Positions 1 through 8,606 of a stretch of 64,000 nucleotides of DNA are shown in pieces. Location: contig NZ_CP113062.1 of assembly GCF_026625765.1 (NCBI RefSeq), forward strand, positions 248,001 to 312,000, in the 5' to 3' direction. This DNA is from Frigoribacterium sp. SL97. GTDB taxonomy: Bacteria; Actinomycetota; Actinomycetes; Actinomycetales; Microbacteriaceae. The notes beneath the pieces are model-generated. The model worked only from the letters and a program-made list of their open reading frames with translations, was not told the DNA's origin and did no database searches. Each line of letters starts with the position of its first letter. Positions within the stretch are counted from its first letter, which is position 1. The position numbers and the translations under genes were made by a program.

Positions 1-759
1 GTCGGACACGAGCGAGCCCTTGGCGTAGGGCCGGATGCTGACCTGGCCGGCGTCGACGTAGGCGTCGGCGAAGGCGAAGGGCTGACCTGCGAGACCGGCG
101 TCGGCGAGGGCCTGCTTGCCCGCCTCGACGGCGTCGGTGAACTCCTTCTTCACCTCGGCCGCCTTCTCCTCGGTGCCGGTCGCCTTGGCGATGAGGTCGA
201 GGTTGTCCATGCTGTGCTCGATCTGGCGCGAGGCGTCGGCCGAGGTGATCTGCAGCACGGGAGCGATCTCCTTCAGCTGCTCGACGGCGTCGGCGCTCAG
301 GCCGTCGGTCGCGACGATCAGGTCGGGTGCGAGCGACGCGACGGTGTCGAGGCTCGGCTCGCCGCGGGTGCCGATGTCGGTCGGCTCGTTGGTGAGCGGC
401 ACGGCGGCGTCCCACTCGTTGTACCCCTTCACGTCGGCGACGCCCACGGGTTCGACGCCGAGGGCGACGAGGTCCTCGACGACGTTCCACTCGGTGCCGA
501 CGACCTTCGTCGCGGGACCGTCGAGGGTGATCTCGGCCCCCGTGCCGTCGGTCAGGGTGATCTGCTCGCCGCTGCCCGAGGTCGAGCCGGCGTCGGCCGA
601 CTCGGTGGTGCCGCAGCCGGCGAGGGTCAGGGCCGCGGCCGCGGCGACGGCGGTGACCGTCAGCAGTCGGCGGGCGGGGCGGCGGGCGGGGCCGCCGGTG
701 GTCGGGGTGTGGCGGGGCGTCGTCATCAGGCGCTGGGTCACGGGTGGTGTCTCTCTCAT
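1..759 (-). CDS. Iron-siderophore ABC transporter substrate-binding lipoprotein (partial, C-terminus outside window)
   Basis: Binds ferric siderophore outside the membrane and delivers it to an ABC importer. 253 residues are visible. A basic N-terminus is followed by a hydrophobic stretch and the lipobox LTLAGC (Cys about 49), then a FecB/FepB-like domain (VVGTEWNVVEDLVALGVEPV, then SLAPDLIVA). The ATG at 759 is chosen because it overlaps the stop of the upstream ATPase gene as ATGA, implying translational coupling. An in-frame ATG at 726 is the alternative. It lies behind the IdeR-type box at 1723-1739, so iron repression of both genes is inferred. The permease genes are not in the window and the siderophore type cannot be told. 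Confidence 0.85.
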   Translation of the reverse strand, partial: MRETPPVTQRLMTTPRHTPTTGGPARRPARRLLTVTAVAAAAALTLAGCGTTESADAGSTSGSGEQITLTDGTGAEITLDGPATKVVGTEWNVVEDLVALGVEPVGVADVKGYNEWDAAVPLTNEPTDIGTRGEPSLDTVASLAPDLIVATDGLSADAVEQLKEIAPVLQITSADASRQIEHSMDNLDLIAKATGTEEKAAEVKKEFTDAVEAGKQALADAGLAGQPFAFADAYVDAGQVSIRPYAKGSLVSD

Positions 760-1718
760 CGGACGGGCGTCTCGGCCCGGGTGTGGTGTTGGCCGATCGC
801 GCGGGTGCGCAGGTGGCCGGTGGTGGGGTCGGTGTCGACGTCGATGCGGATGCCCCAGACGTCGGTCAGGAGGCGCGGTGTCAGCACGTCCCCGGGGTCG
901 CCCTCGGCGACGATGCGGCCTTCGCTCAGCACGACGATGCGGTCGGCGAGCGCGGCGGCCTGGTCGAGGTCGTGCAGCACGACTCCGACCGCGATGCGGC
1001 CCGAGTCGGCCAGGTCGCGCACGAGGTCGAGCAGCTCGACCTGGTAGCGCAGGTCGAGGTAGGTGGTGGGCTCGTCGAGCAGCAGCACCCCGGTGTCCTG
1101 CGCGAGGCAGCTGGCCAACCAGACGCGCTGCAGCTGACCGCCCGAGAGCTGGTCGACGCCGCGGTCGGCGAGGTCGGCCACGCCGGTGAGCCCGAGCGCC
1201 CGGTCGACGGCGGCGGGGCCGTCGGGGTCGGAGCGCCCCCAGCGGCCGCGGTGCGGGTAGCGGCCGAACTCGACGACGTCGCGCACGCTGAGGCCACCGG
1301 GGGTCGGGCGCCCCTGCGTCAGCAGCGCCACGCGCCGCGCGAACTGCCGCAGCGACAGCTCGAACCCGTCGACCGTCTCGTCACCCGGGCCCGCGTCCTC
1401 GCTCGCGCTCGGGCGGTCGAGTGGTCGCGAATCGTCCTTCCCCGGGGCGCGAACGACGTTCTCGGACCACTCGACCCCCGCAGGAGGCGCGGCGAGGGTC
1501 AGCGAGCCCGTGCGCGGCTTCTGCAGCCGGGCGAGGGTGCGCAGCAACGTCGACTTGCCGCTGCCGTTCGGGCCGACGAGGGCGGTGACGCAGCCGGGGC
1601 GCAGCTCGAGGCGGGCTCCGCGGACGACGTCGACGCCGTCGTAGGCGACCGAGACGTCGTCGGCACGGAGGGTGGCCGAGGCGGGTGCGGTGGCCGCGAG
1701 GGGCAGGTCGGTGGTCAC
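756..1718 (-). CDS. Iron-siderophore ABC transporter ATP-binding protein (FecE/FepC type) carrying an in-frame palindromic insert
   Basis: Energises ferric-siderophore import on the cytoplasmic face. 320 aa with Walker A GPNGSGKS (49-56), Q-loop Gln135, signature LSGGQ (191-195) and Walker B VLLLDEPTTYLD (from 211). The start is GTG at 1718, only 4 bp from the iron box, so the transcript may be leaderless or the true start slightly downstream; the conserved domain begins near residue 15. Residues 82-101 are encoded exactly by a 60-bp palindrome (1416-1475) that has a relative at 56904-56963. This region, between Walker A and the Q-loop, is longer than in ordinary FecE proteins. Its stop overlaps the start of the binding-protein gene. 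Confidence 0.88.
   Translation of the reverse strand: MTTDLPLAATAPASATLRADDVSVAYDGVDVVRGARLELRPGCVTALVGPNGSGKSTLLRTLARLQKPRTGSLTLAAPPAGVEWSENVVRAPGKDDSRPLDRPSASEDAGPGDETVDGFELSLRQFARRVALLTQGRPTPGGLSVRDVVEFGRYPHRGRWGRSDPDGPAAVDRALGLTGVADLADRGVDQLSGGQLQRVWLASCLAQDTGVLLLDEPTTYLDLRYQVELLDLVRDLADSGRIAVGVVLHDLDQAAALADRIVVLSEGRIVAEGDPGDVLTPRLLTDVWGIRIDVDTDPTTGHLRTRAIGQHHTRAETPVR
1416..1475. repeat. 60-bp palindromic element inside the ABC ATPase gene (copy A)
   Basis: The ends are the perfect 11-bp inverted repeat GTCGAGTGGTC / GACCACTCGAC. The centre shares ATCGTCCTTCCC with copy B at 56904-56963, which is also exactly 60 bp. The length of 20 codons keeps the gene open. An iterated-motif copy starts 8 bp beyond its right end (1483). 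Confidence 0.8.
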
Positions 1719-1722
1719 GCGC

Positions 1723-1739
1723 TTAGGTTAGCCTAACCT
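1723..1739. promoter_or_regulatory. IdeR/DtxR iron box
   Basis: TTAGGTTAGCCTAACCT is a perfect palindrome matching the core of the known DtxR/IdeR operator (TTAGGTTAGSCTAACCTAA). It lies between the divergent iron-ABC genes and the beta-lactamase-like gene, directly against the GTG start at 1718. Iron-dependent repression of the leftward genes is inferred. Confidence 0.85.
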
Positions 1740-1813
1740 CACCCCGGTGCCGCAACCCGACCTCTCGACGTCGAGCCGACCCGCGCCTCCGGGGCGTCGG
1801 CGAGACTGGACCG

Positions 1814-2776
1814 ATGACCTCCCGGACGACGAAGACGACGACCCTCCTGACGGCCACCGCGCTGGGCCTGGGCCTGGCGCTGACCGCCTGCTCGACGCCC
1901 GGGGCGTCGGCACCCGCCCCGAGCCCGACCGCGACCCCGGTCCCCCTGCCCAGCCCGATCGCCGCGCCCGACCTCGCGACCCCCGAGGTCGAGGCCGCGC
2001 TGACCGACCTCGAGACGCGGTACGACGCGCGCGTCGGCCTCTCCGTGCTCGACAGCGGCTCGGGCGCGACCCTCGACCACCGGGCCGACGAACGCTTCGG
2101 GTACGCGTCGAGCCTCAAGGCGTTCGCCGTGGCGGCCCTGCTCGACGCGACCGACGACGCCGACCTCGACCGCGTCGCCACCTGGACCCAGGCCGAGGTC
2201 GACGCCGCGGGGTACTCGCCGCTGACCAGCGAGCACGTCGCCGACGGGCTCCCGCTGCGCCAGCTCGCCGAGGCGGCCGTCCGGCAGAGCGACAACACGG
2301 CGCTGAACCTCGTGCTGACCGAGCTCGGCGGCCCGGCCGGGCTCGACGCCGCCCTCGCGGCGCAGGGCGACGACGTGACCGACGTCGTCCACGGCGAGCC
2401 CGAGCTCAACCGGCTCACCCCGGGCAGCACGGCCGACACGACCACGCCCGCCGCCTTCACCGCCACCCTCGCCCGCATCACCGACGGCGACTGGCTCGCC
2501 GCCGACGACCGCGCCACCCTGCTCGAGTGGATGTCGGGCAACGCGACCGGCGACACCCTGATCCGGGCCGGCGCTCCCGACGGCTGGCAGGTCGCCGACA
2601 AGTCAGGAGGCGCGGGCGGCATCCGCAACGACGTCGCGATCGTGGTCCCCCCGTCGGGCGACCCCGTGGTGATCTCGGTGCCCACCACGCGCAACGACCC
2701 GGCCGCGACCTACGACGACGCCCTCGTCGCCGCCGTGGCCGAGGTCGCCCTCTCGGCCGTCGCCGCCGCCCGCTGA
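1814..2776 (+). CDS. Class A beta-lactamase-like serine hydrolase, lipoprotein
   Basis: 320 aa. Signal peptide with lipobox LALTAC (Cys26), a Pro/Ser/Thr linker to about residue 52, then a penicillin-binding/beta-lactamase fold. The catalytic motifs are in order and spacing: SSLK (99-102), SDN (159-161), EPELN (195-199, the Glu166 motif) and KSG (263-265). All key class A residues are present, so hydrolysis of beta-lactams outside the membrane is plausible, although the substrate range is unknown. The ATG is the first good start. It diverges from the iron-regulated genes; whether it shares iron control is not evident. Confidence 0.85.
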   Translation: MTSRTTKTTTLLTATALGLGLALTACSTPGASAPAPSPTATPVPLPSPIAAPDLATPEVEAALTDLETRYDARVGLSVLDSGSGATLDHRADERFGYASSLKAFAVAALLDATDDADLDRVATWTQAEVDAAGYSPLTSEHVADGLPLRQLAEAAVRQSDNTALNLVLTELGGPAGLDAALAAQGDDVTDVVHGEPELNRLTPGSTADTTTPAAFTATLARITDGDWLAADDRATLLEWMSGNATGDTLIRAGAPDGWQVADKSGGAGGIRNDVAIVVPPSGDPVVISVPTTRNDPAATYDDALVAAVAEVALSAVAAAR

Positions 2777-2969
2777 CCCGGCCGACCCCGCCCGCCCCCT
2801 CGACCCCCGCCCCCGTCGGCACGCCCACCCCGCCACCACCTGTTCGCCCCTCGTTCACGCGGCCTCCCCCGGGACGTCGTCGCGCCTCCTTAGCGTGCCC
2901 AGCGGGCCGTCCGGTCCCCCGTCGCCGTCCCCGGCGAACCCCGGCCCCGCACCCGAAGGACTCCACCGC

Positions 2970-4106
2970 ATGATCGACAAGCGCCTGCTCGTCTCGGCCG
3001 CCACCCTCGGCATCGCCGCCCTCGCCCTGACCGGCTGCTCGGCGAGCGCCGACGCCGACAGCTCGGGAGGCGCGGCGAACGGCACCGACGCCGCCACCGC
3101 CACCAGCGCAGAGGACTTCGGCGGCATGGACGCCCTGGTCGAGGCCGCACAGGCCGAGGGCGAGCTCAACGTGATCGCCCTGCCCGACACCTGGGCGAAC
3201 TACGGCAAGATCATCGACGGGTTCGAGGAGAAGTACGACATCACCGTCAACTCGGACAGCCCCGACGTCTCGAGCGCCGAGGAGATCACCGCCGCCCAGA
3301 ACCTGAAGGGGCAGGACACCGCCCCCGACGTGTTCGACCTCGGCTCGGCCGTGACGCTCGCCAACCTCGACCAGTTCGCGCCGTACGAGGTGTCGACCTG
3401 GGACGACATCGCCGACGACCACAAGGACGCCGACGGCAGATGGGTCTACGACTACACCGGCCTGATGTCGGTCGGTTACGACGCCGACGCCGTGCCGGCC
3501 CCCGAGAGCCTCGACGACCTGCTCGGCTCGGACTACGAGGGCAAGGTCGCGATCAACGGCGACCCGACCCAGGCCGGTGCCGCCGCCGCGGCCGTCGAGT
3601 GGGCCGCGCTGCAGTCCGGCGGCAGCGCCGACGACGTCAGCACGGGCGTCGACTGGTTCTCGAAGCTCGCCGACGCCGGCAACTTCCTGCCCACCGACCC
3701 CACCCCGGCGACGATCGCCTCGGGCGAGACCCCGGTCGTCTTCGACTGGAGCTACAACAACCTGGCCGCCGCGGCCGACGCCGGCGGACGCGACTGGAAG
3801 ACGGCCGTGCTGCCCGGAACCGCCCTCGGCAGTTACTACAACCAGGCGATCAACGTCGACGCACCGCACCCCGCCGCGGCCCGCCTGTGGCAGGAGTACG
3901 TCATGGGCGACGACGCGCAGAACCTGTACCTCGCGGCCGGCGCCTACCCCGTGCGCCTCGCGGCGATGACCGAGGCCGGCACCGTCGACCAGGACGCCCT
4001 CGAGAAGGTCGGCGAGCAGCCCTCCGACACCGTCCAGTTCACGGCGGAGCAGACCGAGGCCGCCTCGAAGGTCCTGGCCGACACCTGGGCCACGGCGATC
4101 GGCTGA
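2970..4106 (+). CDS. ABC transporter extracellular solute-binding lipoprotein (PotD/iron-type family)
   Basis: 378 aa. Signal peptide with lipobox LALTGC (Cys23), a low-complexity linker holding an iterated-motif copy (3066), then a type 2 periplasmic binding fold (NVIALPDTWANYGKIIDGFE, later VFDWSYNNLAAAA). The ATG at 2970 is preferred because GAAGGA lies at 2954-2959; an upstream in-frame extension lacks a Shine-Dalgarno site. First gene of a tightly coupled four-gene operon with two permeases and an ATPase, as in polyamine-type (PotABCD) or ferric/2-aminoethylphosphonate-type importers. The substrate cannot be assigned. Confidence 0.88.
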   Translation: MIDKRLLVSAATLGIAALALTGCSASADADSSGGAANGTDAATATSAEDFGGMDALVEAAQAEGELNVIALPDTWANYGKIIDGFEEKYDITVNSDSPDVSSAEEITAAQNLKGQDTAPDVFDLGSAVTLANLDQFAPYEVSTWDDIADDHKDADGRWVYDYTGLMSVGYDADAVPAPESLDDLLGSDYEGKVAINGDPTQAGAAAAAVEWAALQSGGSADDVSTGVDWFSKLADAGNFLPTDPTPATIASGETPVVFDWSYNNLAAAADAGGRDWKTAVLPGTALGSYYNQAINVDAPHPAAARLWQEYVMGDDAQNLYLAAGAYPVRLAAMTEAGTVDQDALEKVGEQPSDTVQFTAEQTEAASKVLADTWATAIG

Positions 4107-5080
4107 TGGTGACGACGTCGACCCGCGCGGCGGACACGACCGCCGACGTGCGGTCGGCGCACGAGGGGGACGGCGGCGGCCTGCCGACCCGCGCCTCCTC
4201 GTCCTCCGACGGCGTCGGCCCCTCACGGGGTCGGCGCCGTCCGGCGGCCTGGTGGGGGCTGACCCCGTTCGCCGTCTGGGTGCTCGCCTTCTTGATCGTG
4301 CCGTGCCTGCTCGCGCTCGGGACGGGCTTCGTCGACGGCGACGGCGCCCTCACCCTCGACAACCTCGCCGCGCTCGGCGACCCGCTGATCGTCCGGGCCT
4401 TCGCCAGTTCGGCCGCCGTCTCGGCCGTCACCGCCGTGGCCGGAGCCGTCGTCGGCGCCGTCGTCTGCTGGGGCCTCACCTCGCTGCGCCCCGACGGAGC
4501 CGTCCGCAACGCGATCGACGCCGCGTCGAGCGTGCTCGCCCAGTTCGGCGGCGTCATGCTGGCGTTCGCCTTCATCGCGACGATCGGCATCCAGGGCGTC
4601 GTCACGCGGCTGCTGATCGACGTCGCCGGCGTCGACCTCTACGCGGACGGGGTCTGGTTCTACCAGGTGCCCGGGCTGCTGCTGCCCTACCTGTACTTCC
4701 AGGTGCCCCTCATGGTGATCACCTTCATGCCCGCCGTCAGCGGCCTCCGCCCGCAGTGGAGCGAGGCCGTGGCCACGCTCGGCGGCACCCGGTGGCAGCA
4801 CCTCGTCCGCGTGGTCGTCCCGGTGCTCGCCCCGGCGTTCGTCGGCAGCCTGCTGCTGCTCTTCGCCAACGCCTTCTCGTCGTACGCGACCGCGGCCGCC
4901 CTGATCAGCCAGGGCGCCCAGATCGTGCCGCTGCAGATCCGCGCCGCACTGATCAGCGAGACGGTGCTCGGCCGCGAGAACGTCGCCGGCGCGCTCGCGC
5001 TCGGCATGGTCGTCGTCATGGCCGTGCTGATGACGGGTTACTCGCTGCTGCAGCGCCGCACCGAGCGGTGGCAGCGATGA
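4106..5080 (+). CDS. ABC transporter permease 1
   Basis: 324 aa. A poorly conserved hydrophilic N-terminus of about 47 residues precedes six predicted membrane segments, the first at WWGLTPFAVWVLAFLIVPCL. The EAA loop that docks the ATPase is EAVATLGGTRWQHLVRVVVP. The start ATG shares one base with the stop of the binding-protein gene (TGATG), and the stop overlaps the next permease as ATGA. Probably forms a heterodimeric channel with the product of 5077-5964. Confidence 0.9.
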   Translation: MVTTSTRAADTTADVRSAHEGDGGGLPTRASSSSDGVGPSRGRRRPAAWWGLTPFAVWVLAFLIVPCLLALGTGFVDGDGALTLDNLAALGDPLIVRAFASSAAVSAVTAVAGAVVGAVVCWGLTSLRPDGAVRNAIDAASSVLAQFGGVMLAFAFIATIGIQGVVTRLLIDVAGVDLYADGVWFYQVPGLLLPYLYFQVPLMVITFMPAVSGLRPQWSEAVATLGGTRWQHLVRVVVPVLAPAFVGSLLLLFANAFSSYATAAALISQGAQIVPLQIRAALISETVLGRENVAGALALGMVVVMAVLMTGYSLLQRRTERWQR

Positions 5081-5964
5081 GCGCCCGGACGACGAGCGCT
5101 CCGCGGTCGACGGGCGCTCCGCGGTCGACGGGCGCTCCGCGGTCGACGAGCGCAGGAGGCGCGGGCACGGTGGCGCGCCGCACCGCCCTGGCCGTCGTGG
5201 GGGCCCTCTTCGCGGTGCCGATCGCGGCGATGGTCGCGTTCTCGCTGCGCAGCGCCGACGGCACGGGTCACGACCTGAACCACTGGCTGGCGATCGTCGA
5301 CCCCGAGAACGAGCGGATGTACCGCAACCTCGTCGAGGGGGTCACGAACTCGCTGCTGCTCGCCGTCGTCTCGGCGCTGCTCGTGCTCGTGCTGCTGGTG
5401 CCGGCGATGGTGCTCGTGCACCTGCGCCACCCGCGCCTCGTCCGGCCGCTCGAGTTCGTCTGCCTCGTGCCGATCACGGTGCCCGCGATCGTGCTCGTGG
5501 TCGGGCTGGCACCGGTCTACTCGGTCGTCTCGCGGGTGGCCGGTTCGGGCGCCTGGACGCTCGCGCTCGCGTACGGCGTCACGGTGCTGCCCTACGCCTA
5601 CCGAGCGGTGCAGTCCGACCTCGCGGCCACCGACCTCCGCACGCTGACCGAGGCCGCGCGCACGCTCGGCTCGAGCTGGCCGCGCACGATGGCCCTCGTC
5701 GTCGTGCCGAGCCTCCGCCGGGGACTGCTCGCGGCGGCGTTCATCACCGTGGCCGTGGTGCTGGGCGAGTTCACCATCGCCTCGCTGCTCAACCGCGTGA
5801 ACCTGCAGACCGCCCTGGTGCAGGTGTCCCGTTCCGACCCCTACGCGGCCGTCGTCCTCGCCCTGATCTCGTTGGCCTTCGCCTTCGTGCTGCTGCTCGT
5901 GATCGGGCGGGTCGGAGCCCTCGGGGCCGCCCGCCCGATCCCCACCCGGAAGGCCCTCTCGTGA
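5077..5964 (+). CDS. ABC transporter permease 2
   Basis: 295 aa. The N-terminal cytoplasmic tail is made of an 18-bp tandem repeat (5095-5148, peptide APRSTG repeated) followed at once by an iterated-motif copy (5155, peptide AGGAG). Six membrane segments follow, with the EAA loop TEAARTLGSSWPRTMALVVV. Start ATG overlaps the stop of permease 1; the stop overlaps the GTG of the ATPase gene. Partner of permease 1. The repetitive tail is not a family feature. Confidence 0.9.
   Translation: MSARTTSAPRSTGAPRSTGAPRSTSAGGAGTVARRTALAVVGALFAVPIAAMVAFSLRSADGTGHDLNHWLAIVDPENERMYRNLVEGVTNSLLLAVVSALLVLVLLVPAMVLVHLRHPRLVRPLEFVCLVPITVPAIVLVVGLAPVYSVVSRVAGSGAWTLALAYGVTVLPYAYRAVQSDLAATDLRTLTEAARTLGSSWPRTMALVVVPSLRRGLLAAAFITVAVVLGEFTIASLLNRVNLQTALVQVSRSDPYAAVVLALISLAFAFVLLLVIGRVGALGAARPIPTRKALS
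5095..5148 (+). repeat. 18-bp tandem repeat, three units, in coding sequence
   Basis: Three units of GGCGCTCCGCGGTCGACG (the first starts with A) encode APRST(G/S) in the permease 2 tail. Multiples of three keep the frame. A motif copy follows at 5155. Confidence 0.9.
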
Positions 5965-7052
5965 CCGCCACGCTCCCCCGCCCCTCCGTCACGAGTCCGA
6001 CCGCCGCCGGTGCGGGCGCGGGCGCCGCCGTCGCGTTCCACGACGTGACGAAGCAGTTCGCCGGCCACCGGGCCCTGACCGGGCTCGACCTCGAGCTGCA
6101 GCCCGGCGAGCTCGTCGCCGTGCTCGGCCCCTCGGGCTGCGGCAAGACCACCGCGCTGCGCAGCCTCGCCGGGCTCGAGGACGTCGCGGGCGGCAGCATC
6201 ACGATCGACGGCCGCGACGTGGTCGGCGTGCCGACGCACCGCCGCGACGTCGGCATGGTCTTCCAGGCGTACTCGCTGTTCCCGCACCTGACCGTGCGGC
6301 AGAACGTGGAGTTCGGGCTGCGGATGCGTCGGGTCGACAAGGCCGCCCGCGCCACCCGGGCGGGCGAGATGCTCGACCTGGTCGGGCTCGGCGACCTCGG
6401 CGAGCGCTACGCCCACCAGCTCTCTGGCGGCCAGCAGCAGCGCGTCGCGCTGGCCCGGGCGCTGGTCACGCGACCCCGCGTGCTGCTGCTCGACGAGCCG
6501 CTCAGCGCCCTCGACGCCAAGGTGCGGGTGCAGCTGCGGGACGAGATCCGGCGCATCCAGCGCGAGCTGTCGATCACCACGCTCTTCGTCACCCACGACC
6601 AGGAGGAGGCCCTCGCCGTCGCCGACCGCGTCGCCGTCATGCGCGCCGGGTCGATCGAGCAGGTGGGCACGCCCGAAGAGCTCTACTCGGCCCCCGCGAC
6701 GGCGTTCGTGGCCGAGTTCGTCGGGACGAGCAACCGGGTCTCCGGCGAGGTCATCGGCGGGCTCGTGCGGCTGGCGGGCTGCCCCGAGGTGCCGGTCGTG
6801 GGGACGCCGGCCGAGGGACCGGTCTGGGCGTACGTGCGTCCAGAGGACGTGTCGTTCGTCGCGCAGGGCGGGCTCGCGGGCGTCGTCGAGTCGGTGTCGT
6901 TCCTGGGGGCCGTGTGCCGCACCCGCGTGCGCGTGGACCGCGAGACGCTGCTCGTGCTGGACCACCGGGCCGACGAACGGCGCGAGCCGGGGTCGTCGGT
7001 GCGCGTCTCGTTCACGCCCGCCCGCGTGGCCGTGACGAGCCGCGCCTCCTGA
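5961..7052 (+). CDS. ABC transporter ATP-binding protein (PotA-like)
   Basis: 363 aa. Walker A GPSGCGKTT (56-64), Q-loop Gln102, signature LSGGQQQRVALARAL (from 154), Walker B VLLLDEPLSALD (from 174), switch His212 in FVTHDQEEA. The C-terminal portion (about 260-363) fits a TOBE domain, usual for polyamine, iron and sugar importers. The GTG start overlaps the upstream stop (GTGA). It completes the four-gene importer. The gene ends in the motif: its last codons and stop are CGCGCCTCCTGA. Confidence 0.92.
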   Translation: MTATLPRPSVTSPTAAGAGAGAAVAFHDVTKQFAGHRALTGLDLELQPGELVAVLGPSGCGKTTALRSLAGLEDVAGGSITIDGRDVVGVPTHRRDVGMVFQAYSLFPHLTVRQNVEFGLRMRRVDKAARATRAGEMLDLVGLGDLGERYAHQLSGGQQQRVALARALVTRPRVLLLDEPLSALDAKVRVQLRDEIRRIQRELSITTLFVTHDQEEALAVADRVAVMRAGSIEQVGTPEELYSAPATAFVAEFVGTSNRVSGEVIGGLVRLAGCPEVPVVGTPAEGPVWAYVRPEDVSFVAQGGLAGVVESVSFLGAVCRTRVRVDRETLLVLDHRADERREPGSSVRVSFTPARVAVTSRAS

Positions 7053-7122
7053 CCCACCCGACGGCACCGGGTCTCCCGGGCGACGGAGGCGGCCCGCACG
7101 GTCCCGCCGTTAGCCTCGGGGC

Positions 7123-7440
7123 ATGCCCCCGGTGACCGACCCCGACGACGTGCCCCGCGCCTCCTCGGTGTGGCAGGCCGAGATCGTCACGACCCGGCGG
7201 CCGCGGCCGCTCGTCGCCGGGCGCTGGCTCGTCTCGGTCGTCGTCGGGTTCTTCCTCGGCTCGGTCGAGGGCGAGTGGCCGGGCTTCGACGTCGTGGTCC
7301 GCGAGCGCTCGACCGGTCGCGAGATCCACCGTCTGCCGCCCCAGGGCCTCACCGGCGCCGACGAGTCCAAGGTCGAGATCGAGGCGGACCTCGACCGGCT
7401 CACCTGCGACGAGTTCCGCGCCGAGTGGGCGCTCGCTTGA
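7123..7440 (+). CDS. Hypothetical protein, 105 aa
   Basis: Small acidic protein of unrecognised family. A motif copy (7157, reverse) sits in the codons for the N-terminal RASS. The middle has a short hydrophobic run (LVSVVVGFFLGSV), too short and too polar on its flanks for a firm membrane call. It follows the ABC operon by 70 bp on the same strand with its own ATG. Coding is supported by consistent third-position G/C and by the lack of a competing frame. No function proposed. Confidence 0.6.
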   Translation: MPPVTDPDDVPRASSVWQAEIVTTRRPRPLVAGRWLVSVVVGFFLGSVEGEWPGFDVVVRERSTGREIHRLPPQGLTGADESKVEIEADLDRLTCDEFRAEWALA

Positions 7441-7520
7441 CCCACATCTGATACTTCAGACGGAGGCGCACCATCACCGCGGGGGACGACCGGGAGGCGC
7501 GGGTCGGCTTGGCTGGGCAC

Positions 7521-8540
7521 ATGACCTCCGCTGCGCCCGCCGTCGACTCCCCACCCACCACCGGCACCCGCTGGAGGTTCGTCGACTCGCTGCGCGGCTT
7601 CGCGCTGTTCGGCATCCTGCTGGTCAACACGCTCGACATCACCCGCCTCGGCATCGACCTGGCGATCGAGAACGCCGGCCCGGTCGACGACCCGGTGCGC
7701 GACCTGCTGTACCTCACGGTGCAGACCCGGTTCGTGCCGATCTTCGTGTTCCTCTTCGGCATGAGCCTCTGGTTCGTGCTCGCCGGTGCCCGGGCGCGCG
7801 CTCCCCGGCCCGGACTCGTCATGGTGCGCCGGCTGATCGGGCTCGTCGCGATCGGGGGGCTGCTCATGCTCGTCTACCCCGGCAACGTGCTGCTCGAGTA
7901 CGGCGTCGTCGGCCTCGTCGTGCTGCCGATCGTCGTCTTCGCCCCACGCTGGGCGACCCTGACCCTCGGTGCCGCGCTGACCGTCGCGGCCTACGCCCTG
8001 ACCGGTGGCGGCCTCGCCTCGACCCCCGGCCTCATGCTGCTCGGTGCCGGCGCCGCCGCGTACGGGCTGCCCCGGGTGCTCGAGTCCGCCGGGCGCGGCG
8101 TCGGCCTGGTCTTCGCCGCGGCCGCGGTGCTCACGGTGCCGGCCCTGCTCTGGCAGGCCACGACCCCGGGCGACCCGCGCTTCTCGACGCCAGGCGGCAT
8201 CGCCGGGCTGGTCATGGCCGTCGCCTACGCCACCGCCCTCGCCCTGCTCTGGCGCACCCCCGCCCGCCGCGTCGTCGCCGCCGTGTTCGAGCCGCTGGGC
8301 CGCATGGCACTGACCAACTACGTCGTCGCGGCGATCGTCGTGGCAGGTCTCGCCCTCGTGATCGACTTCGGGCACCTGACGAGCGTCGTCCCGGGGCTGG
8401 CGATGAGCGTCGCCCTGATCGCCGTGCAGTCCGTGCTGAGCCGCCTCTGGCTCGCCCGGTTCGTCTACGGCCCGGTCGAGTGGGCCTGGCGGGGCGTCAC
8501 CTGGTGGCGGCCGGCCGCGCTGGTGCGCCGGGCGTCCTGA
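7521..8540 (+). CDS. DUF418 / YeiB-family membrane protein
   Basis: 339 aa. Begins FVDSLRGFALFGILLVN, the hallmark N-terminal segment of YeiB/DUF418 proteins, followed by about nine hydrophobic segments. The C-terminal DUF418 signature is recognisable as PLGRMALTNY. The ATG at 7521 is preferred to an upstream TTG. The family is a multi-spanning inner-membrane protein of unknown activity, distantly related to membrane acyltransferases. Flanked on both sides by iterated-motif copies (7493; 8553 and 8594). Confidence 0.8.
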   Translation: MTSAAPAVDSPPTTGTRWRFVDSLRGFALFGILLVNTLDITRLGIDLAIENAGPVDDPVRDLLYLTVQTRFVPIFVFLFGMSLWFVLAGARARAPRPGLVMVRRLIGLVAIGGLLMLVYPGNVLLEYGVVGLVVLPIVVFAPRWATLTLGAALTVAAYALTGGGLASTPGLMLLGAGAAAYGLPRVLESAGRGVGLVFAAAAVLTVPALLWQATTPGDPRFSTPGGIAGLVMAVAYATALALLWRTPARRVVAAVFEPLGRMALTNYVVAAIVVAGLALVIDFGHLTSVVPGLAMSVALIAVQSVLSRLWLARFVYGPVEWAWRGVTWWRPAALVRRAS

Positions 8541-8606
8541 CCGACGGGAGCCGCGCCTCCTCGGGTCGGCGGCGGTCCCGGCCGATCGGAGCCGCGCCTC
8601 CCCGGG
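8541..8606. repeat. Two iterated-motif copies in a short convergent gap
   Basis: The gap between convergent genes holds two reverse copies of the motif (8553 and 8594), each in the context GGAGCCGCGCCTCC followed by a CGGGTC-like tail 41 bp apart, so the gap looks like a duplicated unit. Confidence 0.7.

Noticed and set aside
116..1189. Long open frames on the plus strand opposite the iron-ABC genes
   Set aside because: Arg/Ala/Pro-rich products without domains, opposite genes with clear motifs; normal for this G+C content.
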